From positions 4,076,436-4,140,435 of the forward strand of contig NZ_CP041352.1 in NCBI RefSeq assembly GCF_009746125.1: 64,000 bases of DNA. Direction: 5' to 3'. The position numbers and the translations under genes were made by a program. Shown here piece by piece: positions 16,763-27,296 of the stretch; position 1 is the first letter of the stretch, and each line of letters starts with the position of its first letter. Below the pieces are notes generated by a model that was not told the origin of the DNA, did not search any database, and saw nothing but the letters and a program-made list of their open reading frames with translations. The stretch comes from Casimicrobium huifangae (GTDB taxonomy: Bacteria > Pseudomonadota > Gammaproteobacteria > Burkholderiales > Casimicrobiaceae).

Positions 16763-19700
16763 TACCGTGCTACCTGGTCCGCGGCGACTCGCACCGGTTC
16801 CTCGCGACGGAAGCGGCGCGCGAGACGGTCAAAAGCCAGATAGATCACCGGTGTGGTGAACAGCGTCAGCACCTGGCTCACCAGCAGGCCACCCACCATC
16901 GTCCAGCCCAGCGGATGCCTGAGCTCGCTGCCCATGCCACTTCCCAGCATTAACGGCAGGGCACCCAGTAACGCCGCCATCGTGGTCATCAGGATCGGGC
17001 GCAACCGCAGCAGACAGGCCTGACGGATGGCGTCGTGCGGCGCCTTGCCTTCGTCACGTTCGGCCGCGAGCGCGAAGTCGATCATCATGATGGCGTTTTT
17101 CTTGACGATACCAATCAACAGCACGATACCGATGATGGCGATCACGCCGAGGTCGTTACCCGATACGATCAGCGCCAGTAACGCGCCAATGCCCGCCGAA
17201 GGCAGGGTGGACAGAATCGTGATCGGATGGATGTAGCTCTCGTAGAGCACACCGAGCACGATGTACATGGTCGCGATGGCAGCGAGAATCAGCCACACCT
17301 GATTGGCAAGCGCGGCGCGGAAGGCCAGTGTCGCGCCCTGAAACTGTGTGCGGATGCTGGCCGGCATGCCCAGTGCCTGCTCGGTCGCCTCAATCGCCTG
17401 CACCGCTTCGCCGAGCGAAACGCCCTTCGCTACGTTGAACGACACCGTGGTGGCCGGGAACTGGTTCAGCTTGTTGACCTGCAACTCGGCCGGGCGTTCG
17501 GCCACGCGGGCAATCGAGGACAGCGGCACCTGCGAGGTGACGCCAGCGACGGTGCCCGGCACATAGATCTGCGCAATGATCTCTGGCCCGGTGGTCGGGT
17601 TACCGGATCCGGTGACCGGCTTCTGCGCTTCGAGCACCACACGGTACTGGCTTGCCTGAGTGAAGATGGTCGAAATCAGCCGCTGGCCGAAGGCGTTGTA
17701 CAGCGCATTGTTGATTGCGGCCACCGTCACGCCCACGCGCGACGCGGCATCACGGTCAATCTCGACGTAGGCCTGCAAGCCACTGCGCTGCAGCTCGGTC
17801 GAAACATCAGTAATCTGCGGCAGCTGCTGCATGCGCTCGACCAGTTTCGGCGTCCATTCACCGAGCGCCTGGGTGTCAGTGCTGTCCAGCGTGAACTGGT
17901 ATTGCGTACGGCTGACCCGATCCTCGATGGTGAGGTCCTGTACCGGTTGCATCGACACTGCAATATCGGGGATGTTGCGCACCCGGTCGTTGAGTCGCTC
18001 GATCAACGCGGTGGCGCGGACACGACCGCTCTCCAGCGGTTGCAGATCGATCTGCAGGCGACCATTGTTGATGGTGTTGTTGACGCCATCGACTCCGATG
18101 ATCGAGGAAACGCTGCGCACGGCCGGGTCATCCATCAACGCATTCACCACCGCCTGCTGCTTCTCGCTCATGGCCGCAAACGACACGCTCTGTGGTGCCG
18201 TGGTGATGGCAGCGATAGTGCCAGTGTCCTGCACTGGGAAGAAACCCTTGGGCACGAACCAGGCCAGCAGCACAGTCACCGCAACGGTGGCGACCGCGAC
18301 GATCAGCGTCAATGCCTGCCGCGCCAGTACCCAGTCCAGCGCGACGGCGTACTTCGCCTGCAAGCGGTCGAAGGCGTGACCGATCGCCGCGAGCCAGCGC
18401 GGTTCGTGCTGCTCGTGCTCACTCTTCAGTAGCCGCGCGCACATCATGGGCGTCAGCGTCAGCGACACGAAGGCCGAGATGATGATGGCGATGGCCAGTG
18501 TGATGGCAAATTCACGGAACAGGCGACCCACCACGTCACGCATGAACAGGAGCGGGATCAGCACCGCCAGCAGCGATACCGTCAGCGAGATGATGGTGAA
18601 GGCAATCTGCTTCGAGCCGTTGATCGCAGCCTCGAACGGCCCTTCGCCATCTTCAATGCGGCGCGCGATGTTTTCGATCATCACGATGGCATCGTCGACC
18701 ACGAAGCCAGCGGCGATGGTGAGCGCCATCAGCGACAGGTTGTTGACCGAGAAGCCCACCGCGTACATCACCGCGAACGTTCCCACCAGCGACAACGGCA
18801 CTGCGACACTGGGGATGATGGTGGCCGGGATGCTGCGCAGGAACAGGAAAATCACCATCACCACCAGCGCGACGGCGAGCATCAACTCGTACTGTACGTC
18901 GCGCACCGAGGCGCGAATGGTGATGGTGCGGTCGGTCAGCGTGGACAGCTCGACCGACGCCGGCAGGGCGGCGCGCAGTTGCGGCAGGATGGCCTTGATC
19001 GAATTGACCGTCTCGATCACGTTGGCACCGGGCTGACGCTGCACGTTGATCACAATCCCGGGCTGCTGCACGCGCTTGCCGTCGCGATCAAAGGTGGCCC
19101 AGGCCGCGAGCCGGATGTTCTCGGCGTCATCGACCACGGCCGCGACGTCACGAATGCGGATCGGCGCCCCGTTCTTGTAGGCAATGACCAGCTTCGCGTA
19201 TTCGCTGGCGTCCTTCAACTGGTCATTGGCGTCGATGGTGCTGGCGCGCAACGGACCATCAAAGCTGCCTTTGGCCTGATTGACGTTCTGGTTGCTGACT
19301 GCGGTGCGAATGTCATCAAGCGACAAACCGAGCTGCGTCAGAGCGCGCGGATTGACCTGGATTCGCACGGCGGGTTTCTGGCCGCCAGACAGCGTAACCA
19401 GGCCGACCCCGTTGACCTGAGAAAGCTTCTGCGCGATGCGGGTATCGGCGAGATCCTGTACCCGCGGCAGCGGCAGCGTATCGGAGGTCAGTGCCAGCGT
19501 GAGGATCGGCGCGTCCGCCGGGTTGACCTTGTTGTACACCGGTGGTGCCGGCAGATCGCTCGGCAACAGGGTGGCTGCGGCGTTGATCGCAGCCTGCACC
19601 TGCTGCTCGGCAACATCAAGTCGCAAGTCAAGTGCGAAGCGCAACGTGACGACCGATGCGCCGCCGGAACTGGTGGACCACATCTGTTCCAGCCCCGGCA

Positions 19701-19920
19701 TCTGGCCAAACTGCTTCTCCAGCGGCGCCGTGATCGACGATGCAATCACCTCCGGGCTGGCGCCGGGATAGAGCGTGGTGATCTGGATGGTCGGATAGTC
19801 CACCTGCGGCAAGGCGGATTGCGGCAATAGCCGGTAACCGATAACGCCGATGATGAACACCGCCAGCATCAAGAGGCTGGTGGCAACGGGACGCCGGATG
19901 AACGGCTCGCAGGGATTCAT
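16762..19920 (-). CDS. mdtB: RND multidrug efflux transporter, MdtB-like
   Basis: 1052 aa. It begins [33 protein letters not shown] and contains the TM4 proton-relay motif [25 protein letters not shown] and the late motif [22 protein letters not shown]. It is paralogous to the following MdtC-like subunit, with which it should form a mixed trimer. It lies 22 bp after the adaptor gene. Subgroup assignment to MdtB rests on gene order (adaptor, RND, RND, outer-membrane factor) and sequence resemblance. Confidence 0.93.
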   Translation of the reverse strand: MNPCEPFIRRPVATSLLMLAVFIIGVIGYRLLPQSALPQVDYPTIQITTLYPGASPEVIASSITAPLEKQFGQMPGLEQMWSTSSGGASVVTLRFALDLRLDVAEQQVQAAINAAATLLPSDLPAPPVYNKVNPADAPILTLALTSDTLPLPRVQDLADTRIAQKLSQVNGVGLVTLSGGQKPAVRIQVNPRALTQLGLSLDDIRTAVSNQNVNQAKGSFDGPLRASTIDANDQLKDASEYAKLVIAYKNGAPIRIRDVAAVVDDAENIRLAAWATFDRDGKRVQQPGIVINVQRQPGANVIETVNSIKAILPQLRAALPASVELSTLTDRTITIRASVRDVQYELMLAVALVVMVIFLFLRSIPATIIPSVAVPLSLVGTFAVMYAVGFSVNNLSLMALTIAAGFVVDDAIVMIENIARRIEDGEGPFEAAINGSKQIAFTIISLTVSLLAVLIPLLFMRDVVGRLFREFAITLAIAIIISAFVSLTLTPMMCARLLKSEHEQHEPRWLAAIGHAFDRLQAKYAVALDWVLARQALTLIVAVATVAVTVLLAWFVPKGFFPVQDTGTIAAITTAPQSVSFAAMSEKQQAVVNALMDDPAVRSVSSIIGVDGVNNTINNGRLQIDLQPLESGRVRATALIERLNDRVRNIPDIAVSMQPVQDLTIEDRVSRTQYQFTLDSTDTQALGEWTPKLVERMQQLPQITDVSTELQRSGLQAYVEIDRDAASRVGVTVAAINNALYNAFGQRLISTIFTQASQYRVVLEAQKPVTGSGNPTTGPEIIAQIYVPGTVAGVTSQVPLSSIARVAERPAELQVNKLNQFPATTVSFNVAKGVSLGEAVQAIEATEQALGMPASIRTQFQGATLAFRAALANQVWLILAAIATMYIVLGVLYESYIHPITILSTLPSAGIGALLALIVSGNDLGVIAIIGIVLLIGIVKKNAIMMIDFALAAERDEGKAPHDAIRQACLLRLRPILMTTMAALLGALPLMLGSGMGSELRHPLGWTMVGGLLVSQVLTLFTTPVIYLAFDRLARRFRREEPVRVAADQVAR

Positions 19921-19942
19921 GCTGGCTCTGGCCCGCTATCGC

Positions 19943-21523
19943 TCAGGGTTTGCCGGCGCCTGGCGCACCACCAGCGGCCTCGCGCTGCTTGCGGCGCTCG
20001 GCCTTCTCGGCGTCACTCAGATCGGCCCAGGCTTTGCGCGGCGCGTCACCCGTGGCCCCTGCACTGGCCGGCGCTGCCGCTGGCGGTGTATTGCCTGGCG
20101 CGCCACCCGTCGCTTCCCGCTGCTTGCGACGCTCCGCCTTTTCGACATCGCTGAGATCAGCCCAGGACTTTTTTGGCGCGTCGCCGCTGGCCGCCGCAGC
20201 AGGTCCTGCGCTTGAGGCAGCTGGTGCTGAGGTCGCGGCACTGGTCGCGGGCGCGGAGCCCTTGCCATCACTCTGTTTGCCGTCACCGCGCTGGCGAGTG
20301 CGTACAGGCGGCGGCGCCTGCACCGTCGTCACCGTAGCACCATCGCGCAGTTTGTCTGCGCCATCAATGACGATGGCTTCGCCCTCTTTCAAACCGCTGG
20401 TGACGACCACCCGGTCGCCCGAAGTCACGCCAAGCTGCACCTTGCGCAGGCTGGCAGTTTTCTCCGGCGTCACCACGTAGACGTAAGTCCCCGGCGCGCC
20501 ACGCTGCACAGCACTTTGCGGCACGGTGAGCGCACCGTCGAGCTGCTCCAGCTCAAGTTTCGCGTTGACGAACTGATTGGGGAACAGCCGGCTCGCCTTG
20601 TTCGGGAACACGGCTTTCAGTTTCACAGTACCGGTGGCGGCATCAATCTGGTTGTCCACCGCGAGCAGCTCACCGGTATCAAGCACCGTGCGGCCGTCGC
20701 GATCAATCGCCTGCACTTTCAGACGGTCTTCGGCGGTCTTCGCATTCAGCCGCGCCAGCACCGAAGGCAGCACCTCCTGCGGCACCGCAAAGACGGCGGT
20801 GATCGGTTGCACTTCGGTGATGATCACGATGCCGTTGGTGTCCGATGCACGGACCATATTGCCGGCATCGACCTGACGCAGCCCGGTGCGGCCGGTAATC
20901 GGCGCCTTCACCTGCGTGTAGCCGACGTTGAGCTGGGCGGTGGCGACCTGCGCCCGGTCGGCCTGCAGGGTGCCTTCGAGCTGCTTCACCAATGCCGCCT
21001 GGGCGTCTACCTGCTGCCGCGCAATGCTGTCCTGCTCCAGCAGCTTCTGATAACGCACGAGGTCGAGCTTGGCGGAGTCGAGCTGCGCCTGATCCTTCGC
21101 CAACTGGCCCAACGCCTGTTGTAGCGTCGCCTGAAACGGCAGCGGGTCGATCTGTGCGATCACGTCACCGGCACGTACCAGTTGCCCCTCGCGGAAGGAG
21201 ACGCTTTGCAGCAGTCCGTCAACGCGGGCGCGCGCGGCGGCCGTCGAGCGCGCCGTCACGGTACCAATCGCCGTCACCATCACCGGCACGTCGCCAGCGC
21301 GGACCTGATCGATCACCGCCGGCACCGGCATGTTGCGCCGGCCGCCGGCACCACCCGGACCGGCCTGGCCGGGAGCCGCTGCAGCCTTGCCGTCAGCGCC
21401 AGCCTTGTCAGCCCCGGTGTCAACCTGCGACTTGCTCCACCACCAGCCACCACCGGCAAGCACGGCCACCAGAGCGGCCAGCCCGAGCCAGCGCCCGCCG
21501 GTCATCTTTTTGTTGTCAGCCAT
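19943..21523 (-). CDS. mdtA: RND periplasmic adaptor, MdtA-like, with repeated C-terminal tail
   Basis: 526 aa, about 100 longer than typical MdtA. A signal/anchor TM (WLGLAALVAVLAGGGWWW) is followed by a low-complexity Ala/Gly linker, then the barrel-sandwich hybrid (GTVTARSTAAARARVDGLLQSVSF), an alpha-hairpin and the second half (YTQVKAPITGRTGLRQVDAGNMV), and beta-barrel and MP domains. The extra C-terminus is an Ala/Ser/Pro/Thr-rich segment carrying two near-identical units of about 25 aa (each WADLSD.EKAERRKQRE plus a Gly/Pro-rich end). First gene of the efflux operon; repeat copy C lies upstream. Confidence 0.92.
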   Translation of the reverse strand: MADNKKMTGGRWLGLAALVAVLAGGGWWWSKSQVDTGADKAGADGKAAAAPGQAGPGGAGGRRNMPVPAVIDQVRAGDVPVMVTAIGTVTARSTAAARARVDGLLQSVSFREGQLVRAGDVIAQIDPLPFQATLQQALGQLAKDQAQLDSAKLDLVRYQKLLEQDSIARQQVDAQAALVKQLEGTLQADRAQVATAQLNVGYTQVKAPITGRTGLRQVDAGNMVRASDTNGIVIITEVQPITAVFAVPQEVLPSVLARLNAKTAEDRLKVQAIDRDGRTVLDTGELLAVDNQIDAATGTVKLKAVFPNKASRLFPNQFVNAKLELEQLDGALTVPQSAVQRGAPGTYVYVVTPEKTASLRKVQLGVTSGDRVVVTSGLKEGEAIVIDGADKLRDGATVTTVQAPPPVRTRQRGDGKQSDGKGSAPATSAATSAPAASSAGPAAAASGDAPKKSWADLSDVEKAERRKQREATGGAPGNTPPAAAPASAGATGDAPRKAWADLSDAEKAERRKQREAAGGAPGAGKP

Positions 21524-21588
21524 AGTTTTCCTACGTTACGCCGCGTTCCACATACGGCGTTCTTCTGCTCAGATTCTTGTCAGCTCAG

Positions 21589-21695
21589 CGCGCTTTCGCC
21601 CATCCAGTCTGGGCTTGGGGCGATTTCTTGCCAAAGTCGACTTTTCACAAATTTCACCCGTGAGCCCATTGCTGATGGGCTTTCCAGTGAAAAGT
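21589..21695. repeat. Stop-codon-associated palindromic repeat, copy C
   Basis: A roughly 107-bp imperfect palindrome with AAGTCGACTT at 21634-21643, a GGGCTTGG left arm and a GTGAGCCCATT...TTTCCAGTGAAAAGT right arm. Its right edge overlaps the first base of the TGA stop (21695-21697) of the minus-strand BepA-like gene, the same junction (GAATGACTTTTC on the minus strand) as copy B. The left arm is slightly shortened. It separates two genes on the same strand. Confidence 0.85.
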
Positions 21696-23191
21696 CATTC
21701 AAAAAGAGCGCGTCGTTCGTTCTGTCGCGCGACCTGCATTTCCCGCTTCAGCTCGCGAGCGCGGGCTTCGACGTAGCTCGCTTCGTAATAGTCGCCATCG
21801 CCAGCCTTCGATGCCAGCTCGAACTGGTCGATCGCGCCGCGCAGATTGCCCTGCCGGGCGTACTGTTCGCCAAGGAAGCGGTGCTGCCGCATCTTGTAGC
21901 CGGCCTCGGCCGACGCCCGCGCCGCGAGCTCCAGCAGTTGCACGTCGTCGGGCCGCTTGGCGAGACTTTTCTCCAGCGACGTCAGCGCACGTTTGGGCTC
22001 TTTCGACCGCAGCAGCACTTCCGGCAGGTCGTAGTGAAGCTGCCAGTGGGTGGGGAATTCGGCGATCGCGCGCTCGTAGTGGCGTACGGCAGCAGGAATT
22101 TCCTCGTTCTGCACCAGCACCTGGCCAAGCATCGCGGCGATCATTGGATGATGCACGCGCGCCGCCTCCAGCGTGGCTAGCTCGCGCTTGGCGCGCTCGA
22201 AGTCTCGCGCGCGCAGCAGCGCTGCCGCGAGTCCGTAGCGGGTCGCCGCTTCCGACGCGAACTTGCGGTCTTCCAGCGCGGACTCGAAGAATGCCACCGC
22301 CGTTTTCGGCTCGCCCACATAGCTGCGCAGCAGCGCACGAACATAATGGAAATCAAGGCTTTCGCGGGCCAGCTTGAATTCACTGTTGGCCGAGCGGGAA
22401 CGGGCGTCGGCGATCCGCTCGACGGTCACCGGGTGGGTACGCAGGTAACCCGGCACCACGCCGGTATCGGAGAGCGAGGTGGAACGCTGCAGCCGCTCCA
22501 TGAAAACGCCCATCGAGGCGGGGTCGAACTGTGCGCGCGCGAGATATTGGAAGCCGATGCGGTCTGCCTCCCTTTCGTTGTCACGCGAAAAATTGAGGTA
22601 GCTCTGCACCTGCGCCGCCTGGGTACCCAGCAAGGCGCCCTGCGCGGCGTCGCCCTTGCCTTTCGACGCCGCCAGCACGGCGCCAGCGAGCCCGGCAATG
22701 CCAATCCATGCGTTCTTGCGCTGGTCATCCATCATGCGCGCGTAGTGCTTCTGCGTGACGTGCGCCATCTCGTGCGAGAGCACGCTGGCCAGCTCACTCT
22801 CCGACTGCGTCAGCAGCACCAGGCCGAGGTTGACGCCGATGTAGCCACCGGGCATGGCGAAGGCGTTGACCCCCGGGTCACCCATGGCAAAGAACTCGAA
22901 CTTGTCGCGAATGGTCGGATTGGCATCGAGAATGCGACGCCCGAGATCGTTGAGATAAGCGTTGACTTCAGGGTCATTCAGCCAGGCGCCGCTGGCGCGA
23001 ATCTCGCGCATCGCTTCGGCGCCGAGCTTGCGCTCCTGCTGGCCAGTCACCAAAGCACCCGAGCTGTCGCCCAGTTCGGGCAAATTGGTCTGCGCAACTG
23101 CAGGCAGGACAGTGGCCACGAATGGCAATGAAAGGGTCAGTGCAACAGCCGCTGCGACAGGCTTGGCCAGAACCGGGAAGGGGAAACGCAT
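21695..23191 (-). CDS. BepA-like M48 metalloprotease with TPR domain
   Basis: 498 aa from the ATG that opens directly into a signal peptide ([33 protein letters not shown]). The M48 catalytic motif HEMAH is in [18 protein letters not shown], followed by the second zinc-ligand region [20 protein letters not shown]. The C-terminal half (about 250 aa) is helical TPR repeats ([26 protein letters not shown]). This matches BepA/YfgC, a periplasmic protease/chaperone that assists LptD and BAM-dependent outer-membrane assembly. It is divergent from moaC; only about 60 bp separate them. Confidence 0.93.
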   Translation of the reverse strand: MRFPFPVLAKPVAAAVALTLSLPFVATVLPAVAQTNLPELGDSSGALVTGQQERKLGAEAMREIRASGAWLNDPEVNAYLNDLGRRILDANPTIRDKFEFFAMGDPGVNAFAMPGGYIGVNLGLVLLTQSESELASVLSHEMAHVTQKHYARMMDDQRKNAWIGIAGLAGAVLAASKGKGDAAQGALLGTQAAQVQSYLNFSRDNEREADRIGFQYLARAQFDPASMGVFMERLQRSTSLSDTGVVPGYLRTHPVTVERIADARSRSANSEFKLARESLDFHYVRALLRSYVGEPKTAVAFFESALEDRKFASEAATRYGLAAALLRARDFERAKRELATLEAARVHHPMIAAMLGQVLVQNEEIPAAVRHYERAIAEFPTHWQLHYDLPEVLLRSKEPKRALTSLEKSLAKRPDDVQLLELAARASAEAGYKMRQHRFLGEQYARQGNLRGAIDQFELASKAGDGDYYEASYVEARARELKREMQVARQNERRALFE

Positions 23192-23251
23192 GTTGCTAAG
23201 ATAGCTGAAATGCCCCAGCGGTTCCTGACCGGACCGCAATTCGAGCGCGCC

Positions 23252-23740
23252 ATGACCGAACCGTTACAAACGCTTACACATTTCGACGCGACCGGCCAGG
23301 CGCACATGGTCGACGTTGGCAACAAAGCAGAAACAAAGCGCGTCGCGCGTGCGACTGGTCGCATCACGATGCTGCCAGCCACGCTGGCACTGATCGAAAG
23401 CGGTTCGCACAAGAAAGGCGACGTACTGGGCGTCGCCCGCCTCGCCGCCATCCAGGGCGCCAAGCGATGCGCCGACCTGATTCCGCTGGCACATCCAATC
23501 CCGCTGACGCGCGTGGCCGTGGAGTTCGCGGTCGACAACGCCCGCAACGGCGTGCGCATCGACGTGACGGCAGAAACCGTTGGCCGCACCGGTGTCGAGA
23601 TGGAAGCACTGACCGCCGCCAGCGTCGGCCTGCTCACCATCTACGACATGTGCAAGGCAGTCGATCGTGGCATGACGATCAGCGATGTCCGTCTGCTCGA
23701 AAAGCTGGGCGGCAAGTCGGGGCACTGGCAGGCGGAATAG
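23252..23740 (+). CDS. moaC: Cyclic pyranopterin monophosphate synthase MoaC
   Basis: 162 aa, the family length, from the ATG giving [23 protein letters not shown], which aligns with the usual MoaC N-terminus. A longer start at 23210 is possible. MoaC converts the GTP-derived MoaA product to cPMP in molybdenum-cofactor synthesis. Diagnostic blocks are [33 protein letters not shown] and [29 protein letters not shown], and the end GGKSGHW. Mo-cofactor is needed by MsrP encoded at 51.3 kb. ComEC follows after 35 bp. Confidence 0.95.
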   Translation: MTEPLQTLTHFDATGQAHMVDVGNKAETKRVARATGRITMLPATLALIESGSHKKGDVLGVARLAAIQGAKRCADLIPLAHPIPLTRVAVEFAVDNARNGVRIDVTAETVGRTGVEMEALTAASVGLLTIYDMCKAVDRGMTISDVRLLEKLGGKSGHWQAE

Positions 23741-23775
23741 CCGCCGCGACGGCAGATCGCCGGGCCGGATTGCCA

Positions 23776-26181
23776 ATGCGCACGCTGCTGGTTTTGCTGA
23801 CGGGCTGCGTCGCGGTTGGGCTGGCGCAGCTGGTGCCTGAACTGCCACCGCGCTGGGTATCGGTGGTGACGCTTTCCGGCGCTTCGCTGTTGGCAATCGC
23901 CTTGTTGTTTCGCAAGTCGCAGACGCCGTTGCTCGTGGCGCTGATACTCGCGATCGCCATTGGCGCCAGCTACACATGCCTGCGCGCCGAGCTGCGCATG
24001 GCCAGCGAACTGCCGCGCGAATGGGAAGGCCGCGACGTTGAACTGATCGGCGTCATCGACGAACTGCCCCAGGCCGACCAGCAGGGTGTACGTTTTGCCT
24101 TCGCGGTCGAGCGCGTACTCACGCCAACTGCAGTGGTGCCGCCGCGAGTCGCGCTGGGGTGGTACAAGGCAACCGTGCGTGAGCTGCAGAGCGAACCATT
24201 GCCCACACTGCACGCGGGTGAGCGCTGGCAGTTGACGGTTCGTCTCAAGCGCCCGCATGGCTATGCCAATCCGAATGGATTCGATGTCGAGGCCTGGCTG
24301 CTGGAAAACAGCCTGCGCGCCACCGGTAGCGTGCGCAACGACGAACCGAATCGCCTGCTGGCAACGAATGCCGGGCGGGCGATTGATCATCTCAACCGTT
24401 TGCGTGAACGGCTGCGCGAGCGCATGCAGCAGGCGCTTTCCGGGCAACGCTACGCCGGGGTGCTGATCGCGCTGGCGATTGGTGACCAGCGCGCGGTGAG
24501 CGAAGCAGACTGGTCATTGTTCAACGCCACTGCGGTCTCGCATCTGCTCTCGATCAGCGGCGCCCACGTGACACTGTTCGCCGGCTGGATGGGCTGGCTC
24601 ACCATGGCCGGATGGCGCCGCTCACCACGACTGCTGGCGTGGCTGCCGGCACAGCAGGCAGCTGCTCTGGTCGCCGCCGTAGTCGCCGTCGCCTACGCCG
24701 CACTCGCTGGTTTCGAGGTGCCCGCGCAACGCACCTGCTACATGCTGCTCGCGGCGGCGTTTGCCCTGATGTTGCGACGGACGCTGTCGCCTTGGCTGAT
24801 TCTGGTGCTGGCGCTAACCGTGGTACTGGCGATTGATCCGTGGGCGGTGCTCGCCGTGGGTTTCTGGTTTTCGTTCGGAGCTGTGGCCTTCCTGCTGTAC
24901 GTCTCCGTCGGTCGTGTCGGTGGTCGACCCTGGTGGCATACCGTGCTGGCAACGCAGGCGGCAGTAACGCTCGGCCTGGCGCCACTCTCGCTGGCGCTGT
25001 TCCAGCAGGTGTCGCTGGTGGGGCCGCTGGCGAACGCGGTGGCCATTCCACTGGTGACGTTGCTGGTAGTGCCGCTGACCTTGCTGTGGCTGGTAGTTCC
25101 ACTGGACGCCCTGCTGCTTGCCGCGCACCAGCTCATGCTGTGGCTGGTGCAGGGCCTGCAGTGGTTGTTGACCTGGCCGGCCCCATTGTGGATGCAGCAC
25201 GCGCCGCCGTGGTGGGCAGTCGCCCTCGCGATTGCCGGCTGCGTCGTGATGCTGGCGCCACGCGGCTGGCCGCACCGGTGGCTGGGTGCGCTGTGGTGTC
25301 TGCCGCTCTTCACTGTGGTTCCGCCAGCGGTTCCTGAAGGCGAGTTTCGTCTGACGGCGCTCGACATCGGGCAAGGTACCACCGCCATCGTTCAGACTGC
25401 CAATCACACGCTGGTCTACGACACCGGGCCGCGCTGGACCGACAGCGCCGATGCCGGCTCGCGACTGATTGCACCTTATCTGCGCGGGAGCGGCGCCGGG
25501 CGTATCCATGGGCTGGTGGTTAGTCATCTCGACATCGACCACAGCGGCGGTGCGCGATCACTGCTCAATATGTTGCCGGTGGACTGGATGCTGACCTCAG
25601 TATTCAACGAAGCCGATATCGTGACGGTCGCCCGCTCACGCTCGGTGACGCCGATTGCCTGCATCCGAGGGCAGTCCTGGCAATGGGATGGTGTCCGCTT
25701 TGAGGTGCTGCATCCGGAGGCGGACAGCTACCTCGAAGCAAAGCTGAAGACGAATGACCGTTCCTGTGTCATCAAGGTCAGCAGCGCACAGTTCAGCGCA
25801 TTGCTGACCGCCGATATCGAAGCACTCAGCGAACGGGCATTGGTCGAGCGCTACGCCGATCAGTCCACCATGTTACGCAGCGACGTGCTGCTGATGCCGC
25901 ATCACGGCAGCCTGACCTCATCGACACCAGCTTTCATCGACGCCGTCGCACCCAAGCTGGCGCTGATCAACGCCGGCTACCGCAACCGTTTCGGTCATCC
26001 GCGCGACGCAGTGCTGGCGCGCTATCGCGAACGCGACATTGATGTGCTGCGCACCGACTGGCATGGCGCAATCGTGCTCGATTCGGTGCAAGGCGTCACC
26101 AGCGCGAGCAAATACCGCGACGTGCGCCGCCGTTACTGGCTGGATCGACCTGATCCCGCCGATCAGCGTCCTCTGGAATAG
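23776..26181 (+). CDS. comEC: DNA internalization competence protein ComEC/Rec2
   Basis: 801 aa from the ATG that begins MRTLLVLLTGCVAVGLAQLV. The order is N-terminal TMs plus a DUF4131-like periplasmic domain (about residues 25-180), the multi-TM Competence domain (about 210-490, with LSISGAHVTLFAGW and FEVPAQRTCYMLLAAAFALML) and a C-terminal metallo-beta-lactamase domain (LTALDIGQGTTAIVQTANHTLVYDTG, VSHLDIDHSGGA, LLMPHHGSLTSSTPAFIDAVAPKLALINAGYRNRFGHP). ComEC forms the channel that imports single-stranded DNA during transformation. It is full length, so uptake machinery may be functional. Downstream of moaC on the same strand. Confidence 0.95.
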   Translation: MRTLLVLLTGCVAVGLAQLVPELPPRWVSVVTLSGASLLAIALLFRKSQTPLLVALILAIAIGASYTCLRAELRMASELPREWEGRDVELIGVIDELPQADQQGVRFAFAVERVLTPTAVVPPRVALGWYKATVRELQSEPLPTLHAGERWQLTVRLKRPHGYANPNGFDVEAWLLENSLRATGSVRNDEPNRLLATNAGRAIDHLNRLRERLRERMQQALSGQRYAGVLIALAIGDQRAVSEADWSLFNATAVSHLLSISGAHVTLFAGWMGWLTMAGWRRSPRLLAWLPAQQAAALVAAVVAVAYAALAGFEVPAQRTCYMLLAAAFALMLRRTLSPWLILVLALTVVLAIDPWAVLAVGFWFSFGAVAFLLYVSVGRVGGRPWWHTVLATQAAVTLGLAPLSLALFQQVSLVGPLANAVAIPLVTLLVVPLTLLWLVVPLDALLLAAHQLMLWLVQGLQWLLTWPAPLWMQHAPPWWAVALAIAGCVVMLAPRGWPHRWLGALWCLPLFTVVPPAVPEGEFRLTALDIGQGTTAIVQTANHTLVYDTGPRWTDSADAGSRLIAPYLRGSGAGRIHGLVVSHLDIDHSGGARSLLNMLPVDWMLTSVFNEADIVTVARSRSVTPIACIRGQSWQWDGVRFEVLHPEADSYLEAKLKTNDRSCVIKVSSAQFSALLTADIEALSERALVERYADQSTMLRSDVLLMPHHGSLTSSTPAFIDAVAPKLALINAGYRNRFGHPRDAVLARYRERDIDVLRTDWHGAIVLDSVQGVTSASKYRDVRRRYWLDRPDPADQRPLE

Positions 26182-26210
26182 CAACGCTGCGGGGCCGTCA
26201 GCGCGAATAT

Positions 26211-27200
26211 TCAGGCGCGGAAGCGACCGATACGCACCGCAGTCTGTCCGACCTTCGGTTGCGGCACCGGCATCACCATGACAGCATCGGCGTGCGGTGT
26301 GCGCACCTCAACATCACCATTCATGGCCAGCAAGGTGCCTGCGTACGGAAACACCTCCAGCCCCAGTAGCGGCCGGATCCATCGAAATTGTGGGTTGGCC
26401 ACGGTCACCACGGCATCGATGTCAATCACGCGCTGCGCTACGGGCACCGACTCACCAACAGATGCAAGCGTTGAAGCGAGCTTCGCCAACGCTGCCGCAT
26501 CCAGAACCTCGAAGTGGCGCAGAAAACGCAATGTGACATGACGCGCAACGTCGCCGACTGCGGCCTCCCAATGTTGCCCGCACTCCACCAGCAAGGCGCT
26601 GCGCGGATGCAGCGGATCGCCGAAGTCGGCGTAGTCGCGCAGCCGCTTGCCAGCGGCATGCCCGGAATCGACCAGGATGTGCTGCGGCGTACCAACGGCC
26701 CGGGCCAGCGCCAACCCCTTGTCGGTGTCGCCAGCCAGCGCAATCGGCGGTGCCGGCTCCAGCATCGAATGCAGGTCAAGCAGGTGATCGACGGTGTCGT
26801 AAAACGGCCGCAGTTCGCGGGCGCGTCGCAGCTCCCGGGAGTCGCGCGGGCCGTTCAGCGTAGCCACATCCCACAGGCGGTTGAAGTCCTCATCGACGCA
26901 ACGTGATTGAAAGGGTTTCGCGGCGTCGAAGCTGTGATAGGCATCAACGTTGGCAAACGCGACAGATAGTGCGCCGCGTGCCGGACGCAACCCTGCTGCC
27001 AGCTCCCTGAGCAACCAGTCGCCCGCAATCGCGCCACAGACTTCATTGCCGTGCACCAGCGCATTCACGCACACATGCGGCCCCGGCGCGACACCGGTGT
27101 AGGTCCACACGTGGGGAATAGCCTCGTCACGCTCGTTGCCAGCGCGACCTGCGGCCCACGGGCGAATGTCAGGAAAGGCAGTTTCAATTCGTGCGTTCAT
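26211..27200 (-). CDS. Succinylglutamate desuccinylase/aspartoacylase family hydrolase
   Basis: 329 aa. A zinc-dependent M14-like amidohydrolase of the AstE/AspA family: NALVHGNEVCGA carries the HxxE zinc ligands, VDHLLDLHSMLEP the third ligand His, and LVECGQHWE the catalytic Glu. These enzymes release an acyl group from an N-acyl amino acid or related amide. Substrate is not predictable here; the genes across the divergent promoter encode a peptide-type binding protein and an aldehyde dehydrogenase. It is convergent with comEC, separated by about 30 bp. Confidence 0.85.
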   Translation of the reverse strand: MNARIETAFPDIRPWAAGRAGNERDEAIPHVWTYTGVAPGPHVCVNALVHGNEVCGAIAGDWLLRELAAGLRPARGALSVAFANVDAYHSFDAAKPFQSRCVDEDFNRLWDVATLNGPRDSRELRRARELRPFYDTVDHLLDLHSMLEPAPPIALAGDTDKGLALARAVGTPQHILVDSGHAAGKRLRDYADFGDPLHPRSALLVECGQHWEAAVGDVARHVTLRFLRHFEVLDAAALAKLASTLASVGESVPVAQRVIDIDAVVTVANPQFRWIRPLLGLEVFPYAGTLLAMNGDVEVRTPHADAVMVMPVPQPKVGQTAVRIGRFRA

Positions 27201-27296
27201 CGGCGAGTGTCGTTGCGTTACTGCGCGAGCCAGGGTGTGGCGGCGCGGTCGGTTATTCTGTTGCTTTGCATTTCAGCCGTACGATCAGGGGGTCTC

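Noticed and set aside
23264-23279. TTACAAACGCTTACAC near the moaC start, similar to the tandem boxes at 7541-7560
   Set aside because: It lies inside the moaC coding region (encoding part of LQTLTHF), is imperfect, and no link to the OmpR-type regulator is evident.
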